A stretch of DNA of 64,000 nt from Cryobacterium sp. PH31-AA6 (GTDB taxonomy: Bacteria > Actinomycetota > Actinomycetes > Actinomycetales > Microbacteriaceae), in contig NZ_JASISS010000005.1 in the NCBI RefSeq assembly GCF_030063195.1, forward strand, positions 62,001-126,000. The letters run 5' to 3'. Positions 48,756 through 57,614 of this stretch are shown in pieces; position 1 is the first letter of the stretch, and each line of letters begins with the position of its first letter. The translations under genes and the position numbers were made by a program. The notes beneath the pieces were generated by a model. It had not been told where the DNA came from, ran no database searches, and was given only the letters and a program-made list of their open reading frames with translations.

Positions 48756-49709
48756 CAACTGCACGACTGCATCCGCTGCGGCGTGGCCGGCGGACCAGGG
48801 CGCGGTCGGCCCGGCCACCAGGCCGACCGCCCTGGCCAGCGCGTCGCGCACCGCGAGCACGCCGGGCCGGTTCGCGCTCGATCGTCGGGCGGCGGAGAAT
48901 ACCGCGCGGTGTGGCCGTCCCGGCAGGTCGACCAGGTTCACGGTGGGATCCTGGCCTGCCCAGATCAGGTCGGGCAGGATGCCGACGGCGTTGCCCGATT
49001 CGATCAACCGGATGTGCGCGATCAGATCGGCGGTCTCGAATCGCACGTCGGGTTCGAAGCCGGCCGAGCGACAGAGCTGCCTGGCCCAATGCCGCGAAGC
49101 CGTGCCCTGTGGTTCCATCACCCAGGGCAGGCCCGCCGCCTCGTCCAGCGACGTGGGGGCCGGTTGGCCGGCGAGAGAGGGAGGTACGGCGAGCCGGAGC
49201 GCGTCCGTCGACAGGTTGACCCGGTCGAGGTCCGGCCAGTGCGCGCGGGTGTGCCCCGGGTACTGCTCCGCCAGCACGAGGTCGAAGTCCCGCGCGGAGA
49301 CCTCGAACAGTCCGCGCTCCGGTTCTCGTTCGGTGACCTCGATCCGGAGGTCGGGATAGTCCCCGGCCAGCAGGGTGAGCGCCTGGGGGATCAGGGCGTG
49401 TGCGGCCGACTGGAACAGGGCCACCCGTACCGTGCCGGACACGGTCGTCAGCGACGCCTTCATCTCCGCCTCGGCCAGTTCGAGGCGTTCGAGGAGATGG
49501 GTCGTGTGCTCGACCAGAATCTCGGCCTGCGGGGTGAGCCGCACCCGGCGTCCCACCTTCTGCAGGAGCGGAACCCCGGCCTCCGTCTCGAGCAGGGCGA
49601 GTTGCTGGGAGACCGCGGAGGGGCTGTAAGCGAGGGCCTCGGCGACCCCGGCCAGGGTGCCGCGAATCTTCAGTTCGCGCAGCAGGCGCAGGCGCCGGAC
49701 ATCCAGCAT
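48753..49709 (-). CDS. LysR family regulator, probable regulator of putA
   Basis: 318 residues. HTH at about 1-62 (RLLRELKIRGTLAGVAEAL then SPSAVSQQLALLE), effector domain from 90. It diverges from putA with a perfect LysR-type dyad between them, so control of putA by proline or a catabolite is likely. The ribosome site AAGGA precedes ATG 49709. Confidence 0.9.
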   Translation of the reverse strand: MLDVRRLRLLRELKIRGTLAGVAEALAYSPSAVSQQLALLETEAGVPLLQKVGRRVRLTPQAEILVEHTTHLLERLELAEAEMKASLTTVSGTVRVALFQSAAHALIPQALTLLAGDYPDLRIEVTEREPERGLFEVSARDFDLVLAEQYPGHTRAHWPDLDRVNLSTDALRLAVPPSLAGQPAPTSLDEAAGLPWVMEPQGTASRHWARQLCRSAGFEPDVRFETADLIAHIRLIESGNAVGILPDLIWAGQDPTVNLVDLPGRPHRAVFSAARRSSANRPGVLAVRDALARAVGLVAGPTAPWSAGHAAADAVVQL

Positions 49710-49735
49710 GGGAGGTTCCTTCGGATCGTTCTCAA

Positions 49736-49756
49736 TTGATAAGTAATTGTAATCAA
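49736..49756. promoter_or_regulatory. LysR operator TTGAT-N11-ATCAA
   Basis: A perfect T-N11-A dyad in a conspicuously AT-rich stretch, 27 bases upstream of the lysR start and about 100 bases upstream of putA. This is the classic binding form for LysR-type regulators; TAGAAT at 49811-49816 is a candidate putA -10 box. Confidence 0.75.
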
Positions 49757-49855
49757 TATCATTCGTGAAGAATCGCTTTTGCTAAAGGGACTGGGGGCGC
49801 ACACTGAAAATAGAATCCTCTGGTATGAGGCGCGCCGCAACGAAAGACTAACCTC

Positions 49856-52800
49856 ATGACCATGACCAACCCCTCTTCCCCCGCGCAAAAAGACCTGAGC
49901 GTCGAGGTCGTCGCGCTCGTCGAGAAGTGGCTCGCCGACAGCGCCACCATCCCCGCCGACATCTCGGCCGAACGCCTCGCCGGGGTGCTCAAGGATCCGA
50001 ACGGTCTGGACTTCACGGTCGGCTTCGTCGACGGCGTGATGCGGCCGGAAGACCTGATGGTCGCCGGCTACAACCTGCAGGCCGTGGCCAAGAAGGCGCC
50101 GGGGTTCCTGCCGTCGTACATGCGCGGGGCGATCGGCCTCGGCGGGGTGTTCGGCCCCGTGCTGCCCTGGGTCGTCATCCCCGCCGCCCGCAAGGTGCTG
50201 CGCCAGATGGTCGGCCACCTCGTCGTCGACGCCACGCCGGACAAGCTCGGCCCGGCGATCGCTCACCTGGCCGAGTCCGGCAACCGTCTCAACATCAACC
50301 TGCTCGGTGAGGCCGTGCTCGGCGAGAAGGAGGCCCTCCGCCGGCTCGAGGGCACCCTGGCCCTGCTGCTCCGCGACGACGTCGACTACGTGTCGATCAA
50401 GGTGTCATCGATTGCCAGCCAGCTCTCGATGTGGTCCTTCGACGAGGCCGTCGACCGGGTCGTCGAGCGCCTCACCCCGCTCTACGAGCTGGCGTCGGCC
50501 TCGGTTTCTCCCAAGTTCATCAACCTGGACATGGAGGAGTACCGCGACCTCGACCTCACGATCGCGGTCTTCGAGCGCATCCTCGACCTGCCGCAGCTCA
50601 TCAACCTCGAGGCCGGTATCGTGCTGCAGGCCTACCTGCCCGACGCGCTCACCGCGCTGCAGGGATTGACCCAGTGGTCGCAGGGCCGCAGGGCCGCCGG
50701 CGGCGCACCGATCAAGGTGCGGGTCGTCAAGGGTGCCAACCTCGCCATGGAACACGTCGATGCCGCGGTGCACGACTGGCCGCTCGCGACCTACGGCACC
50801 AAGCAGGACAGCGACACGAACTACAAGCGGGTGCTCAGCTGGGCGCTCACCCCCCAGAACACGGATGCGGTCAAGATCGGTGTCGCCGGCCACAACCTCT
50901 TCGACGTGGCCTGGGCCCACCTCCTCTCCAAGCAGCGCGGCGTGGATGACCAGGTCGAGTTCGAGATGCTGCTCGGCATGGCCACCAGCCAGGCCGCGGC
51001 CGTGCGCAAGGACGTCGGACGTCTGCTGCTCTACACACCGGTCGTCAACCCGGCCGAGTTCGATGTTGCGATCACCTACCTGATCCGTCGTCTCGAGGAG
51101 AACGCAAGCCAGGAGAACTTCATGTCGGCCGTGTTCGAGCTGACCAGCACGCCCGCCCTGTTCGAGCGGGAGAAGCAGCGTTTCCAGGCCTCGCTCACCG
51201 AGCTCGACGCCACCGTGCCGACGCCGAACCGCACCCAGGACCGCTCCGTGGTGACCCAGCTCGAAGCCGAACCCCGCACGGAAGCGGAGACGGCGGGCAC
51301 CGATGACGGCCTCACCGCGGCCGTGCTCGGCCTCAGTCGCGGGTCGGCCGTCACCGCCCTTGACCCGGACGCCGCTTCCGCGGCCGCCCAGCCCGCGACC
51401 CCGCGGTCCGGTTTCCACAACGAGCCGGACACCGACCCGTCGTTGCCCGCGAACCGCGCCTGGGGTCGCCGCATCCTCGCCAGGGTCGACGCCTCCCGAC
51501 TCGGCGTCGACGCCATCGCCGAGGCCGCCGTGACCGACGCCGACCAGCTCGACTCTCTGATCGCATCCGTCGCCGCCAGCGGTGAGGCCTGGGGCCAGCT
51601 GCCCGGCGCCGAACGCGCCGCCGTGCTGCACCGGGCCGGGCTCGCGCTCGCCGCCAACCGCGACCGCCTGATCGAGGTGATGGCCGCCGAGACCGGCAAG
51701 ACCATCGCCGAGTCCGACCCGGAGGTCAGCGAGGCGATCGACTTCGCCCACTACTACGCCGAGCGGGCCAAGGCCCTCGACGCCGTGCAGGGCGCAATCT
51801 TCGTGCCGTCCAAGCTGACCGTGGTCACCCCGCCGTGGAACTTCCCGGTCGCGATCTCGGCCGGCGGCGTGCTCGCGGCCCTCGCCGCGGGTTCCGGCGT
51901 GATCGTCAAGCCAGCCAAGCTCGCCCAGCGCACCGGCGCCGTGATGGTCGAGGCGCTCTGGGAGGCCGGAGTGCCCCGCGAGTTGCTCGCGCTGGTCGAC
52001 CTCAAGGATCGTGCCCTCGGCACCCAGCTCATCTCGCACCCCGCGGTCGACCGGGTCATCCTGACCGGCGGCTACGAGACCGCCCAGCTCTTCCGCAGCT
52101 TCCGGGAGGACCTGCCCCTGCTGGCCGAGACGAGCGGCAAGAACGCCATCATCGTCACCCCGTCCGCGGACATCGACCTCGCCGCGATCGACGTGATCAG
52201 GAGCGCCTTCGGTCACGCCGGCCAGAAGTGCTCCGCAGCAAGCCTGGTCATCCTGGTCGGGTCCGTCGCCCGGTCGGAGCGTTTCCTGCGCCAGCTGGTG
52301 GATGCCGCGACCTCCCTGCGCGTCGGCTACCCGACAGACCCCAACACCCAGATGGGGCCGATCATCGAACCGGCCGAGGGCAAACTGCTGCACGCCCTCA
52401 CCACGCTCGGCGCCGAGGAATCGTGGCTCGTCGAGCCCCAGCGACTCGACGAAGAGGGCAAGCTCTGGTCGCCGGGCATCCGCACCGGAGTCGCGCCCGG
52501 GTCCTACTTCCACCTCACCGAGTTCTTCGGCCCCGTGCTCGGCGTGATGCACGCCCGCAACCTCGCCGAGGCCATCCGCTTTCAGAACGCGGTCGACTTC
52601 GGCCTGACCTCCGGCCTGCACTCGCTCGACTCGGCCGAGCTGGCCGAATGGCTCGACACGATCGAGGCCGGCAACCTCTACGTGAACCGCGGCATCACCG
52701 GGGCGATCGTGCAGCGCCAGCCGTTCGGCGGCTGGAAGCGCTCGGCCGTCGGCCCCGGCACCAAGGCGGGCGGCCCGAACTACCTGTTCGGCCTCGGCAA

Positions 52801-53464
52801 CTGGGTGACCGACCCGGGACGCAACAGCTCGACCCTGCACCTGCGCGGGTTGGAACAGCGCGTCACCGAGGTGATCGAAGGCTCGCAGCCGGTGCTGGAC
52901 TACGCAGACTTCGACGTGTTGCGTCGCTCCGCGCTCAGCGACGCCCTCGCCTGGCGTGAGGAGTTCGGCGCGGTCAAGGACGTGTCGAACCTCGGCTACG
53001 AACGCAACCTGTTCCGCTACCTGCCGCTCCCCGTCACCATTCGCCTGACCGAGGACGGGACGCTCTCGAACCTGCTCCGGGTGATCGCCGCGGCGACGCT
53101 GTCGAAGTCCCGTTACGTGGTGTCCAGCGCGATCCCGGTGCCGCCGATCGTGCGAAACCACCTCGCCGAGCGCGAGATCCCGGTCGCCGTCGAGAGCGAT
53201 GCCGAGTGGCTTGAGCGCGCGGCCGCCGGTGGCATCACGACCAGCCGGGTGCGTCTGATCGGGGGAAACCCTCTCACGGGGGCAACGGATGCCGCATCCG
53301 CCCTCGCGCACGCCCTCGGCGGCAGCCCCGACATCGCCGTGTACTCGCACCCGGTCACCCAGGCCGGGCGGGTCGAACTCCTGCCGTTCCTTCGGGAGCA
53401 GGCAATCTCGATCACGAACCACCGGTTCGGCAACCCGAGCACCCTCTCCGACGGCATCATCTAG
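49856..53464 (+). CDS. putA: Bifunctional proline dehydrogenase / P5C dehydrogenase
   Basis: 1202 residues. The N-terminal FAD barrel (to about 470) has YVSIKVSSIASQLSMW and LVKG-type binding in VRVVKGANLAMEHVD. A charged, variable linker (about 470-540) leads to the aldehyde dehydrogenase part with catalytic C792 in HAGQKCSAAS and TSGKNAIIV. A C-terminal ALDH-like extension completes the long actinobacterial form. No N-terminal ribbon-helix-helix, so it does not regulate itself as E. coli PutA does. Oxidises proline to glutamate. ATG 49856 or 49862. Confidence 0.95.
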   Translation: MTMTNPSSPAQKDLSVEVVALVEKWLADSATIPADISAERLAGVLKDPNGLDFTVGFVDGVMRPEDLMVAGYNLQAVAKKAPGFLPSYMRGAIGLGGVFGPVLPWVVIPAARKVLRQMVGHLVVDATPDKLGPAIAHLAESGNRLNINLLGEAVLGEKEALRRLEGTLALLLRDDVDYVSIKVSSIASQLSMWSFDEAVDRVVERLTPLYELASASVSPKFINLDMEEYRDLDLTIAVFERILDLPQLINLEAGIVLQAYLPDALTALQGLTQWSQGRRAAGGAPIKVRVVKGANLAMEHVDAAVHDWPLATYGTKQDSDTNYKRVLSWALTPQNTDAVKIGVAGHNLFDVAWAHLLSKQRGVDDQVEFEMLLGMATSQAAAVRKDVGRLLLYTPVVNPAEFDVAITYLIRRLEENASQENFMSAVFELTSTPALFEREKQRFQASLTELDATVPTPNRTQDRSVVTQLEAEPRTEAETAGTDDGLTAAVLGLSRGSAVTALDPDAASAAAQPATPRSGFHNEPDTDPSLPANRAWGRRILARVDASRLGVDAIAEAAVTDADQLDSLIASVAASGEAWGQLPGAERAAVLHRAGLALAANRDRLIEVMAAETGKTIAESDPEVSEAIDFAHYYAERAKALDAVQGAIFVPSKLTVVTPPWNFPVAISAGGVLAALAAGSGVIVKPAKLAQRTGAVMVEALWEAGVPRELLALVDLKDRALGTQLISHPAVDRVILTGGYETAQLFRSFREDLPLLAETSGKNAIIVTPSADIDLAAIDVIRSAFGHAGQKCSAASLVILVGSVARSERFLRQLVDAATSLRVGYPTDPNTQMGPIIEPAEGKLLHALTTLGAEESWLVEPQRLDEEGKLWSPGIRTGVAPGSYFHLTEFFGPVLGVMHARNLAEAIRFQNAVDFGLTSGLHSLDSAELAEWLDTIEAGNLYVNRGITGAIVQRQPFGGWKRSAVGPGTKAGGPNYLFGLGNWVTDPGRNSSTLHLRGLEQRVTEVIEGSQPVLDYADFDVLRRSALSDALAWREEFGAVKDVSNLGYERNLFRYLPLPVTIRLTEDGTLSNLLRVIAAATLSKSRYVVSSAIPVPPIVRNHLAEREIPVAVESDAEWLERAAAGGITTSRVRLIGGNPLTGATDAASALAHALGGSPDIAVYSHPVTQAGRVELLPFLREQAISITNHRFGNPSTLSDGII

Positions 53465-53489
53465 GCACCGCCTCCCCGCCCGCGAGATC

Positions 53490-53529
53490 GCGGCCGCCAA
53501 CACGCGTAAAATAGGCCGTTGGCGGCCGC
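53490..53529. promoter_or_regulatory. 12-bp dyad enclosing the putative oleA -10 box
   Basis: GCGGCCGCCAAC (53490-53501) and GTTGGCGGCCGC (53518-53529) are perfect inverted copies around a 16-base spacer that contains TAAAAT (53507-53512). It may be an operator over the oleA promoter, or a putA terminator, since it starts 25 bp after the putA stop. Confidence 0.6.
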
Positions 53530-53637
53530 ACCATCGGGCTCGACGCGTACAGCGGGCGCACGGACGACGATCAGGTTTCTGGTGGATGATGACCGGGGCC
53601 CTGGCTCGCCACGGCCGCACACTCGACAGGGGAACCA

Positions 53638-54663
53638 TTGTTGGACGGAAACGCAACGACGACGCACAACAACGTCGCCCTGCTGTCGGTCGCGAGTATG
53701 CTCGCGCCGCGCATCACGACGTCAGCGGACATCGACGACCGGCTCCAGCCTGCCCTCAAACGGCTTCGGCTCCCGACCGGGCTGCTCCAACGCGTCGCCG
53801 GGGTGCAGGAACGACGCAACTGGGATGAGGACACCACCTTCGACGATGCCGCCGTCTCCGCCGGCAAACTCGCCCTCCGCCAGGCGGGCATCGAGCCCGG
53901 CCAGGTCGGCCTGTTGATCAACACCTCCGTCACCCGCAAGCACCTCGAACCCTCCGTCGCCGTGCGGATCCACCACGGACTGGGCCTGCCGTCCTCGGCC
54001 ACCAACTTCGACATCGCCAACGCCTGCCTCGGCTTCGTCAATGGGATGACCCTCGCCGCCCAGCTGATCGACTCCGGCCAGATCGACTACGCCGTCGTGA
54101 TCGACGGCGAGGATGCCGACGAGATCCAGTCCAACACGATCGAACGGCTGGGCCGTCCCGACATTTCCCGCAAGGACTTCATGAGCGAGTTCGCGAGCCT
54201 CACCCTGGGTTCGGGCGCCGCGGCCGCGGTGCTCGGGCGGGCCGACCGGCATCCGGAGGGCCACCGTATGCTCGGCGGCGTGACCCGCGCCGCAACCCAG
54301 TTCAACGGGCTCTGCGTCGGCAGCGTCGACGGTATGTTCACCGACGCGAAGGCGCTGCTCAAGGGCGGAATGGAACTCGTCGTCTCGGCCTGGACCGAGG
54401 CAAAACGCGATTGGAACTGGTCGAGCATGGACCGTTACATCCTGCACCAGGTGTCCGACGTGCACACGAACGCGATCGTGAAGGCGACCGGCATCGAACG
54501 AACCAGGGTGCCGCTGACCTATCCGCTGTTCGGCAACGTCGGCCCGGCCTCGATCCCGATCACCCTCGCCGAAGAGGCCAGGACGCTCCAGCCGGGCAAC
54601 CGGGTGCTGCTGATGGGCGTGGGCAGTGGGCTGAACACGGCCATGATGGAACTCGCCTGGTGA
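53638..54663 (+). CDS. oleA: Acyl-CoA condensing thiolase OleA
   Basis: 341 residues, ketoacyl synthase III fold. Catalytic C130 (IANACLGF), H270 (ILHQVSD) and N300 (FGNVGPAS). A glutamate typical of OleA precedes the active site. Condenses two fatty acyl-CoAs head to head into a beta-ketoacid, the first step of long-chain olefin synthesis. TTG 53638 or the next TTG is the start, since NATTTHNNVALLSV matches the OleA N-terminus and GGGGAA lies upstream. The stop overlaps oleBC in GTGA. Confidence 0.92.
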   Translation: MLDGNATTTHNNVALLSVASMLAPRITTSADIDDRLQPALKRLRLPTGLLQRVAGVQERRNWDEDTTFDDAAVSAGKLALRQAGIEPGQVGLLINTSVTRKHLEPSVAVRIHHGLGLPSSATNFDIANACLGFVNGMTLAAQLIDSGQIDYAVVIDGEDADEIQSNTIERLGRPDISRKDFMSEFASLTLGSGAAAAVLGRADRHPEGHRMLGGVTRAATQFNGLCVGSVDGMFTDAKALLKGGMELVVSAWTEAKRDWNWSSMDRYILHQVSDVHTNAIVKATGIERTRVPLTYPLFGNVGPASIPITLAEEARTLQPGNRVLLMGVGSGLNTAMMELAW

Positions 54664-57614
54664 CCGGTCCCGGCAGGACCTACCGTCTCCCTCCGGCCGC
54701 CTTCACCCCGGCCGCTGCGACGCTTCCGCCCGGCGGGCTGCCGGGACTCGACCCGGCGTACTCTCGTCTGGTCGAGGTCACCGAGAGCGGCACGGCCGTC
54801 CCGGCCAGCCGCACCTGGCACATCCTCGACAACGCGGCCCGGCTGGCGGAGCTCGGGGTCACCCCGGTCGGCACCGTGCTCTGCGTGCATGGCAACCCGA
54901 CCTGGTCTTACCTGTGGCGCGAGCTGCTGACGGCGGCGACGGATGCCGCGGCCGCCGGCCGGGACGCCTGGCGGGTCATCGCGGTCGATCAGCTCGAGAT
55001 GGGCTTCTCCGAGCGCACCGGCCTGGTGCGGCCGCTGGCCCGCCGGGTCACCGACCTCGGTGACCTCACCGACTCCCTCGGGCTGGCCGGACCGGTGGTC
55101 AGCTTCGGGCACGACTGGGGCGGAGTGGTCTCCCTGGGCTGGGCCGTCGACCACCCCGAACTGCTCGGCGCGGTGATGCTGCTCAACACCGCCGTGCACC
55201 AGCCGGAGGACTCGCCCATCCCGGCGCCGCTCCGGCTCGCGCTCGCGGGGCCCGTGCTGGCCGCCGGGACCGTGACGACGCCCGCGTTCCTCGAGACGAC
55301 GCTCGCGCTGGCGCACCCGCCTCTCTCCGCAGCCGTCAAGCGGGCCTACCGGGCCCCGTATCGCGGCGCCGCCCGTCGCGGCGGGATCGGCGCGTTCGTC
55401 GCCGACATCCCGGTGGACTTCGGTCACGAGAGCGCCGCCGAGCTCGACCGCATCGCCGAGTCGATCCGTGCGCTGCGCGTGCCAGCCCTGATGCTGTGGG
55501 GTCCCCGGGACCCGGTCTTCAGCGACCGCTACCTCGACGACCTTGCCTGCCGCCTGCCGCACGCCGACGTGCACCGGTACGAGGGCGCCGGGCATCTGAT
55601 CGCGGAAGACGTGGACTACGCCGCCGCGGCCCTGACCTGGCTGGGCGAGACCTCGGTGGTCGAGTCTGTCGAGACCCCGCCCACCTCGGTGGTCGAGCCT
55701 GTCGAGACCCCGCCCACCTCGGTGGTCGAGCCCTCGGTGGTCGAGCCCCCGGTGGTCGAGCCTCCGGTGGTCGAGCCTGTCGAGACCCCGCCCACCTCGG
55801 TGGTCGAGCCTCCGGTGGTCGAGCCTGTCGAGACCCCGCCCACCTCGGTGGTCGAGCCTCCGGTGGTCGAGCCTGTCGAGACCCCGCCCCCCTCGGTGGT
55901 CGAGCCTCCGGTGGTCGAGCCTGTCGAGACCCCGGCCCCCTGGGCCGCCGGGCCGCACCATCCGCTCTGGCACTACCTCGACGAGCTGCGCTACAGCGAC
56001 GAGACTGCCCTCGTCGACATGTCACCTCCAGGCGGCGGCGCACCCCGCGTCGTCAGCTGGCGACTGCTCTCCCGCCGGGTGCGCCAGCTCGCCTCCGGCC
56101 TCGACCTGATCGGGGTGCGGAAGGGCGACCGGGTGTCGCTGCTCGTGCCGCCCGGCGCCGACCTCACCGCGGTGCTCTACGCCTGCCTCCGGATCGGGGC
56201 GATCGTCGTCGTGGCCGATGCCGGGCTGGGCCTGCGCGGCCTGACCCGCGCCGTGCGCGGAGCACACCCCGACCACGTGATCGGGGCCACCCCCGGGCTC
56301 GTCGCCGCTCGCGCCCTCGGCTGGCCGGGGCAGAAGATCTCGGTCGCCCGGCTGCCCAGGCCGGTACACCGCGCGCTTGACGTGTCCTTCACCCTCGCCG
56401 AACTCCTCTCGCTGGGCGTCGCCGAGGAACTGCCGGCGCCTCCCGGCCCTGGCGACACCGCCGCGGTGCTGTTCACCTCCGGTTCGACCGGCCCTGCCAA
56501 GGGCGTCGTCTACACCCACGCCCAGTTGGCCGCCGTCGCCTACGCGCTGCACGCCCAGTACGGCGTTGGCCTGGGCACCGGCCTGGTCGCCGGGTTCGCG
56601 CCGTTCGCCCTGCTCGGCCCGGCGCTCGGCGCCCGCTCGGTCACCCCGGACATGGACGTCACCTCGCCGAAGACCCTCACCGCGACCGCCGTAGCCGCGG
56701 CCGTTGCCGCGATCGACGCCACCGTGGTCTTCCTCTCCCCGGCGGCGCTCGCGAACGTCGTCGCCACCGAGGCCGCACTGACCCCGGCCGACCACCGCGC
56801 CCTCTCCGGCGTGCGGAGCTTCCTCTCCGCCGGTGCCCCGGTGGCCGAACCGCTGCTGGCCGGCGCGGCCCGACTGATGCCGAAGGCGAGCGCGCACACC
56901 CCCTACGGGATGACCGAGGGCCTGTTGATGACGGACATCACCCTCGAGGGCATCCGGGATGCCTCGCCGAGGTCCCTCGCCGACCTGGCCGGACCGGGCG
57001 GTGTGTGCGTCGGCCGACCGGCGGCGACCACCCGCATCCGGATCAGCGCCCTCGATGCCGGCGGGGCCGCGACCGGGGAACTCTCGGATGCCCCGGGCGT
57101 CACCGGCGAGATCGTCGTCTCCGCGCCGCACACCCTCGACCACTACTCCCGGCTGTGGCTCACCGACCGGGCGGCGCGGCGCGGTGCGGTCGCCGGGGAA
57201 CGCTGGCACCGCAGCGGCGACGTCGGCCACTTCGACTCGGCCGGACGGCTCTGGATCGAGGGCCGCCTGCCCCACGTCATCGCGACCGCGTCGGGCGTGT
57301 TGACCCCGGTCGGCCCCGAGCAGCGGATCGAGGGCGTCGCCGAGATCGCCCGCGCCGCCATCGTCGGTGTCGGCCCGGCCGGAACCCAGCAGGTGGTTGC
57401 CGTCGTCGAGACCCGCCCGCCCGGTCGTCGGGTCGCGCTGGCCACGCCGGGCCTCGCGGACGCCGTGCGGGAAGCCTCCGGCCTGCCGCTCGCGGCGGTG
57501 CTCGTCGTGCCGCACCTGCCCACCGACATCCGGCACAACTCGAAGATCGACCGCAGCCGGCTCTCCCGCTGGGCCGACACCGTGCTCTCCGGCGGGCGGA
57601 TGAGCCGCCCGTGA
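54660..57614 (+). CDS. oleBC: OleBC fusion: beta-lactone decarboxylase plus beta-lactone synthetase
   Basis: 984 residues. The OleB part (about 1-325) is a haloalkane dehalogenase-like hydrolase with HGNPTWSYLW, nucleophile D152 (GHDWGG) and H312 (EGAGHLI). The OleC part (about 430-984) is an AMP-binding ligase with TSGSTGPAKGVVYTH near 604 and YGMTEG. OleC closes the beta-hydroxyacid to a beta-lactone and OleB splits off CO2 to give the cis-olefin. The 100-residue linker (about 331-428) is built of VVEPVETPPTS units encoded by the dispersed genomic repeat. GTG start overlaps the oleA stop. Confidence 0.93.
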   Translation: MTGPGRTYRLPPAAFTPAAATLPPGGLPGLDPAYSRLVEVTESGTAVPASRTWHILDNAARLAELGVTPVGTVLCVHGNPTWSYLWRELLTAATDAAAAGRDAWRVIAVDQLEMGFSERTGLVRPLARRVTDLGDLTDSLGLAGPVVSFGHDWGGVVSLGWAVDHPELLGAVMLLNTAVHQPEDSPIPAPLRLALAGPVLAAGTVTTPAFLETTLALAHPPLSAAVKRAYRAPYRGAARRGGIGAFVADIPVDFGHESAAELDRIAESIRALRVPALMLWGPRDPVFSDRYLDDLACRLPHADVHRYEGAGHLIAEDVDYAAAALTWLGETSVVESVETPPTSVVEPVETPPTSVVEPSVVEPPVVEPPVVEPVETPPTSVVEPPVVEPVETPPTSVVEPPVVEPVETPPPSVVEPPVVEPVETPAPWAAGPHHPLWHYLDELRYSDETALVDMSPPGGGAPRVVSWRLLSRRVRQLASGLDLIGVRKGDRVSLLVPPGADLTAVLYACLRIGAIVVVADAGLGLRGLTRAVRGAHPDHVIGATPGLVAARALGWPGQKISVARLPRPVHRALDVSFTLAELLSLGVAEELPAPPGPGDTAAVLFTSGSTGPAKGVVYTHAQLAAVAYALHAQYGVGLGTGLVAGFAPFALLGPALGARSVTPDMDVTSPKTLTATAVAAAVAAIDATVVFLSPAALANVVATEAALTPADHRALSGVRSFLSAGAPVAEPLLAGAARLMPKASAHTPYGMTEGLLMTDITLEGIRDASPRSLADLAGPGGVCVGRPAATTRIRISALDAGGAATGELSDAPGVTGEIVVSAPHTLDHYSRLWLTDRAARRGAVAGERWHRSGDVGHFDSAGRLWIEGRLPHVIATASGVLTPVGPEQRIEGVAEIARAAIVGVGPAGTQQVVAVVETRPPGRRVALATPGLADAVREASGLPLAAVLVVPHLPTDIRHNSKIDRSRLSRWADTVLSGGRMSRP
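55651..55937. repeat. Dispersed repeat expanded within the oleBC linker
   Basis: Inverse copies of GTCTCGACAGGCTCGACCAC (read here as GTGGTCGAGCCTGTCGAGAC) recur at 33-bp or 48-bp spacing, with shorter GTGGTCGAGCC units between. The frame is always Val-Val-Glu-Pro-Val-Glu-Thr. This is the same family as the array at 14909-15090, in opposite orientation. Confidence 0.95.

Noticed and set aside
50405..53656. 1083-codon open frame opposite putA
   Set aside because: Antisense shadow of putA, with composition typical of reversed GC-rich codons and no recognisable domain.
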